Shown in pieces: positions 5,902 to 8,097 of a stretch of DNA of 8,097 nucleotides; within the stretch, counting starts at the first letter, position 1, and each line of letters opens with the position of its first letter. The translations under genes were made by a program, and so were the position numbers. The DNA comes from DASWVC01 sp036401335 (GTDB lineage Bacteria > Verrucomicrobiota > Verrucomicrobiia > Chthoniobacterales > JAFAMB01): positions 1 to 8,097 of the forward strand of contig DASWVC010000438.1 of NCBI GenBank assembly GCA_036401335.1, written 5' to 3'. Under the pieces are notes generated by a model. The model ran no database searches, was not told the origin of the DNA, and saw nothing but the letters and a program-made list of their open reading frames with translations.

Positions 5902-6071
5902 GGGTCACGCCTCGCCTCAGGCCAGACAAATGGCAACTGGCAAATGCCGCCCAGCCACGCCCCAAAAGCGGGCCGCACCGCTTTCAGCCATGGCCATGAC
6001 GTTTCGGAAAAGCGTTCGACAAACCCTTTCATTGAACTCGAACCACCCCTGAGCACCGTACAAGCAGACGT
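5902..6071. promoter_or_regulatory. Divergent intergenic region between dehydrogenase and GH15 genes
   Basis: These 170 nt must hold the start signals of both divergent genes. I see no convincing sigma-70 promoter. A perfect 10-bp palindrome, CATGGCCATG, sits at 5989-5998 and could be an operator half-pair. A short imperfect repeat (CAAATGG, CAACTGG, CAAATGC) lies at about 5928-5947. The GH15 start has no obvious Shine-Dalgarno sequence. The regulatory role is inferred from position only. Confidence 0.4.
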
Positions 6072-7889
6072 ATGGACGCCCAATACCAACCCATCGAGAA
6101 TCACGGCATCATCGGCAACCTGCAGACCGTCGCCCTGGTCGGGCTCGACGGCTGCATCGATTTCCTCTGCCTGCCGTATTTCGATTCGCCTTCCATTTTC
6201 GCGGCCTTGCTGGATGCAGAGAAGGGGGGCGCATTCAAGTTGTCGGCCAAACTGCAAAACGCGACGCCGCGGCAATTGTACGTCTCGGACTCTAATGTGT
6301 TGCTCACCCGCTTTCTTTCTGCCGACGGGGTGGGGGAAGTAAGCGATTACATGCCGGTTGTCACCCAAGACCCGCCGGGCCGGAAAGAGCTTAAACAGCA
6401 GGTGGTCCGGCGCGCGAAATGCGTTCGGGGTGATCTCGGTTTCGAGATGGTGTGTGCGCCCCGGTTTAATTACGGCCGGGCCGCTCACAAGATCCAGCGC
6501 GTGGCGAGCAACGACGTCCTTTTTCTGGTTGAAGAGGGCGGGGTCAAGGCCTTGCGACTCCGGGCCAGCCACGATCTGCAAATTCTCGAGGACGGCTCGG
6601 TCCGGGCCGATATTTCGCTGCGAGCCGGTGAGAGCGCCCTCTTTGTCCTGGAAATCGAGCGCGGCGCGCCTCCGGGCATTCAGGACCACGAAGAGACTCG
6701 ATCTTTTAAAGAAACGTTGAATTTCTGGCAGTCCTGGATCAACCGATCGAATTATCGCGGCCGCTGGCGCGAGATGGTCGACCGCAGTGCCTTGGTGCTC
6801 AAACTCCTCACCTCCCAACGCTACGGCTCAATCGTAGCGGCACCCACCTTTGGGCTGCCCGAGGTCATCGGCGGCGGGCGAAATTGGGACTATCGTTTTA
6901 CCTGGATTCGGGACGCGAGTTTCACCCTCTACGGGCTGAGCCGGCTCGGGTTCCAGACCGAGGCAGGTGCTTTCATGAGCTGGCTGGAGGACCGCTGCCG
7001 GGAGCTTGAGCCCGACACCGGCCTGCAAATAATGTACGGCCTCGACGGCCGCAAGGAACTGACGGAAGAAACCCTTGACCATTGGGCCGGTTACCGCGGC
7101 AGTTTTCCCGTCCGGGTCGGCAATGAGGCCGCCGGCCAGCTGCAACTCGACATCTACGGCGAGTTGCTTGACTCGATTTACATCTACAACAAATACGGCG
7201 AACCAATCAGCCATGACCTCTGGACCGACGTGAGCCGGCTGGTGGATTGGGTCTGCAAGCACTGGAACCAAGCCGATGAAGGCATCTGGGAAGTGCGCGG
7301 CGGACGGCAGGAGTTGTTCTACAGCCGGCTGATGTGCTGGGTTGCAGTCGATCGTGGACTTCGCCTGGCCGACAAACGGAGCTTCCCGGCTCCGCGCAGC
7401 CGCTGGCTGAGCACCCGGGACGAAATCTACAACCAGATGCATCAGGATTTCTGGAACCCTCAGCTCCAGGCTTTTGTGCAAGCCCGGCACGGGAACTCGC
7501 TGGATGCGGCCTGCCTGCTCGCCCCGTTGGTCCGGTTCATCAGTCCGACCGATCCCCGCTGGGTTTCCACCATGAAAGCGGTCCGGAACAGCCTTACCGA
7601 TGACTCTCTGGTCTACCGGTACCGCAACGAGGATGGTTTACTGGGTGAGGAAGGCACGTTCTGCATGTGCTCGTTCTGGTACATCGAGGCGCTCGCGCGT
7701 GGCGGCGATGTGCTCCGGGCACGGTACCTCTTTGAAAAAATGCTGGGGTACGCCAACCACCTCGGGCTTTACGCAGAAGAACTCGGGCCTTCCGGAGAGC
7801 ACCTCGGCAACTTCCCGCAGGCTTTCACCCACCTTGCCCTGATCAGTACGGCGTTTGAACTGAACCGGCGGCTGGAGGGAGGGCACTAA
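6072..7889 (+). CDS. Glycoside hydrolase family 15 protein (glucoamylase/trehalase type)
   Basis: This complete 605-residue enzyme has the usual length of the bacterial two-domain GH15 group. The N-terminal beta-sandwich of the trehalase-like type covers about residues 1-210 (IENHGIIGNLQTVALVGLDG at 8-27, then DFLCLPYFDSPSIFAALLD). The (alpha/alpha)6 catalytic barrel follows: GGGRNWDYRFTWIRDASFTL at 267-286, GNEAAGQLQLDIYGELLDS at 350-368, DEGIWEVRGG at 402-411 with the likely general acid Glu407, and GEEGTFCMCSFWYIEALA at 525-542 with the likely general base at Glu526 or Glu527. It inverts the anomeric centre while releasing glucose from alpha-glucans or trehalose. Sequence alone does not decide which substrate, because GH15 trehalases share this architecture. 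No signal peptide is present, so the enzyme is probably cytoplasmic and would act on storage glycogen, maltodextrin or trehalose. ATG 6072 fits the family N-terminus. It is divergent from the dehydrogenase gene and nothing follows it on the same strand. Confidence 0.95.
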   Translation: MDAQYQPIENHGIIGNLQTVALVGLDGCIDFLCLPYFDSPSIFAALLDAEKGGAFKLSAKLQNATPRQLYVSDSNVLLTRFLSADGVGEVSDYMPVVTQDPPGRKELKQQVVRRAKCVRGDLGFEMVCAPRFNYGRAAHKIQRVASNDVLFLVEEGGVKALRLRASHDLQILEDGSVRADISLRAGESALFVLEIERGAPPGIQDHEETRSFKETLNFWQSWINRSNYRGRWREMVDRSALVLKLLTSQRYGSIVAAPTFGLPEVIGGGRNWDYRFTWIRDASFTLYGLSRLGFQTEAGAFMSWLEDRCRELEPDTGLQIMYGLDGRKELTEETLDHWAGYRGSFPVRVGNEAAGQLQLDIYGELLDSIYIYNKYGEPISHDLWTDVSRLVDWVCKHWNQADEGIWEVRGGRQELFYSRLMCWVAVDRGLRLADKRSFPAPRSRWLSTRDEIYNQMHQDFWNPQLQAFVQARHGNSLDAACLLAPLVRFISPTDPRWVSTMKAVRNSLTDDSLVYRYRNEDGLLGEEGTFCMCSFWYIEALARGGDVLRARYLFEKMLGYANHLGLYAEELGPSGEHLGNFPQAFTHLALISTAFELNRRLEGGH

Positions 7890-7906
7890 AGAGGGTGTCG
7901 GGGTGT

Positions 7907-7979
7907 CCTTCTCCGGCAGGAACCTGATCGACTGGTGTTCAGTTAAACACGTGCTTCTAAATTGCTCTGGCTGAGAAGG
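7907..7979. other. Nested imperfect stem-loop between convergent genes
   Basis: Bases 7907-7919 pair with 7967-7979: seven perfect pairs (CCTTCTC with GAGAAGG), then four of the next six. Inside lies a second small stem, GTGTT (7935-7939) with AACAC (7946-7950). It sits 18 nt after the GH15 stop and before the stop of the convergent gene at the right edge. No T-run follows, so it is not a standard terminator. A role as a bidirectional 3' end structure or a small RNA is possible but unproven. The rest of 7890-8017 shows nothing coding. Confidence 0.35.
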
Positions 7980-8017
7980 TTACAAAGATGTGGGCAATGG
8001 CAGGTTCTTTCACCCCG

Positions 8018-8097
8018 TTACCCCGTTACCTTCTTCTCCCCGGCGAGGTGCAGGATGATGTCCATCTTTGACACGCTGCCGATCAACACCTGGTTAT
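8018..8097 (-). CDS. C-terminal end of a probable CBS-domain protein (5' end outside window)
   Basis: The last 25 codons of a minus-strand gene end at TAA 8018-8020. They read NQVLIGSVSKMDIILHLAGE plus a short KKVTG tail. The pattern strand-G-S-V-S-K-x-D-I-hydrophobic is the usual final strand and helix of a CBS domain, where the Ser/Thr and Asp contact the ribose of adenine nucleotides. Nearly every third codon position is G or C, as expected of coding sequence here, and it is the only frame on this strand open to the edge. The plus strand also opens with ATG 8055/8058 after GAGGTG, but that is only 14 codons and looks less like a protein. The full architecture cannot be seen. Confidence 0.6.
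   Translation of the reverse strand, partial: NQVLIGSVSKMDIILHLAGEKKVTG

Noticed and set aside
6032..6064. TTGAAC and TACAAG as a sigma-70 promoter for the GH15 gene
   Set aside because: The two hexamers each match only four of six positions and the spacing is 21 nt, too long for a functional pair.
4930..6342. Long plus-strand open frame (470 codons) opposite the dehydrogenase gene
   Set aside because: The minus strand encodes a full-length dehydrogenase with all cofactor and catalytic motifs. The plus frame has no recognisable domain and runs out of frame into the GH15 gene. It is a by-product of high GC content.
5814..6818. Minus-strand open frame of 334 codons overlapping the GH15 gene start
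   Set aside because: It lies antisense to an intact GH15 gene and overlaps the start of the dehydrogenase gene. No domain, signal peptide or ribosome binding site was seen.
6828..7490. Minus-strand open frame of 220 codons inside the GH15 gene
   Set aside because: It is fully antisense to the catalytic domain and its composition reflects the reverse complement of GH15 codons.
8055..8097. Plus-strand gene start (ATG 8055/8058 after GAGGTG) at the right edge
   Set aside because: Only 14 codons are visible and the opposite strand gives a convincing CBS-like C-terminus with strongly GC-biased third positions.

Overview
The window looks like chromosomal DNA of a GC-rich (clearly above 55% by eye) free-living Gram-negative bacterium. 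Three things point that way: three or four putative exported or lipid-anchored small proteins, a DUF1345 membrane protein, and several genes without a clear Shine-Dalgarno sequence. The combination of an archaeal-type CMP-kinase-like protein carrying a GCGNTT loop, tiny lipoproteins and weak ribosome binding sites suggests Verrucomicrobiota or a relative. That is an inference from style, not from a marker gene. No rRNA, tRNA, CRISPR array, insertion sequence or phage gene was found.

Layout. (1) Bases 1-1948, plus strand: the 3' end of a GDP-L-fucose synthase gene, then a CMP-kinase-like protein whose Walker A lysine is replaced by Asn, then a tiny putative lipoprotein whose stop overlaps (ATGA) the start of a DUF1345 membrane protein. 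(2) Bases 1949-2150: a hairpin-rich spacer between convergent genes. (3) Bases 5901 down to 2151, minus strand: a D-2-hydroxyacid dehydrogenase, a TylF/MycF-like SAM methyltransferase, two tandem paralogous exported proteins of a family I do not recognise, and a 62-residue lipoprotein. The methyltransferase and the first paralog are only 4 nt apart. The two paralogs lie in the same reading frame, separated by a TAG stop. (4) Bases 5902-6071: a divergent spacer that must hold the control regions of the dehydrogenase and of the next gene. (5) Bases 6072-7889, plus strand: a complete GH15 glucoamylase/trehalase-type hydrolase. (6) Bases 7890-8017: a convergent spacer with a nested imperfect stem-loop. 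(7) Bases 8018-8097, minus strand: the last codons of a gene whose C-terminus looks like the end of a CBS domain.

How the genes fit together. The left end belongs to sugar-nucleotide and envelope metabolism (GDP-fucose). The middle minus-strand cluster pairs a small-molecule-type methyltransferase with secreted helical proteins. The right end is alpha-glucan or trehalose breakdown. No single pathway ties them all together. The most novel part is the tandem pair of exported paralogs (2393-3889) coupled to the methyltransferase. The CMP-kinase-like protein with the altered P-loop is second.
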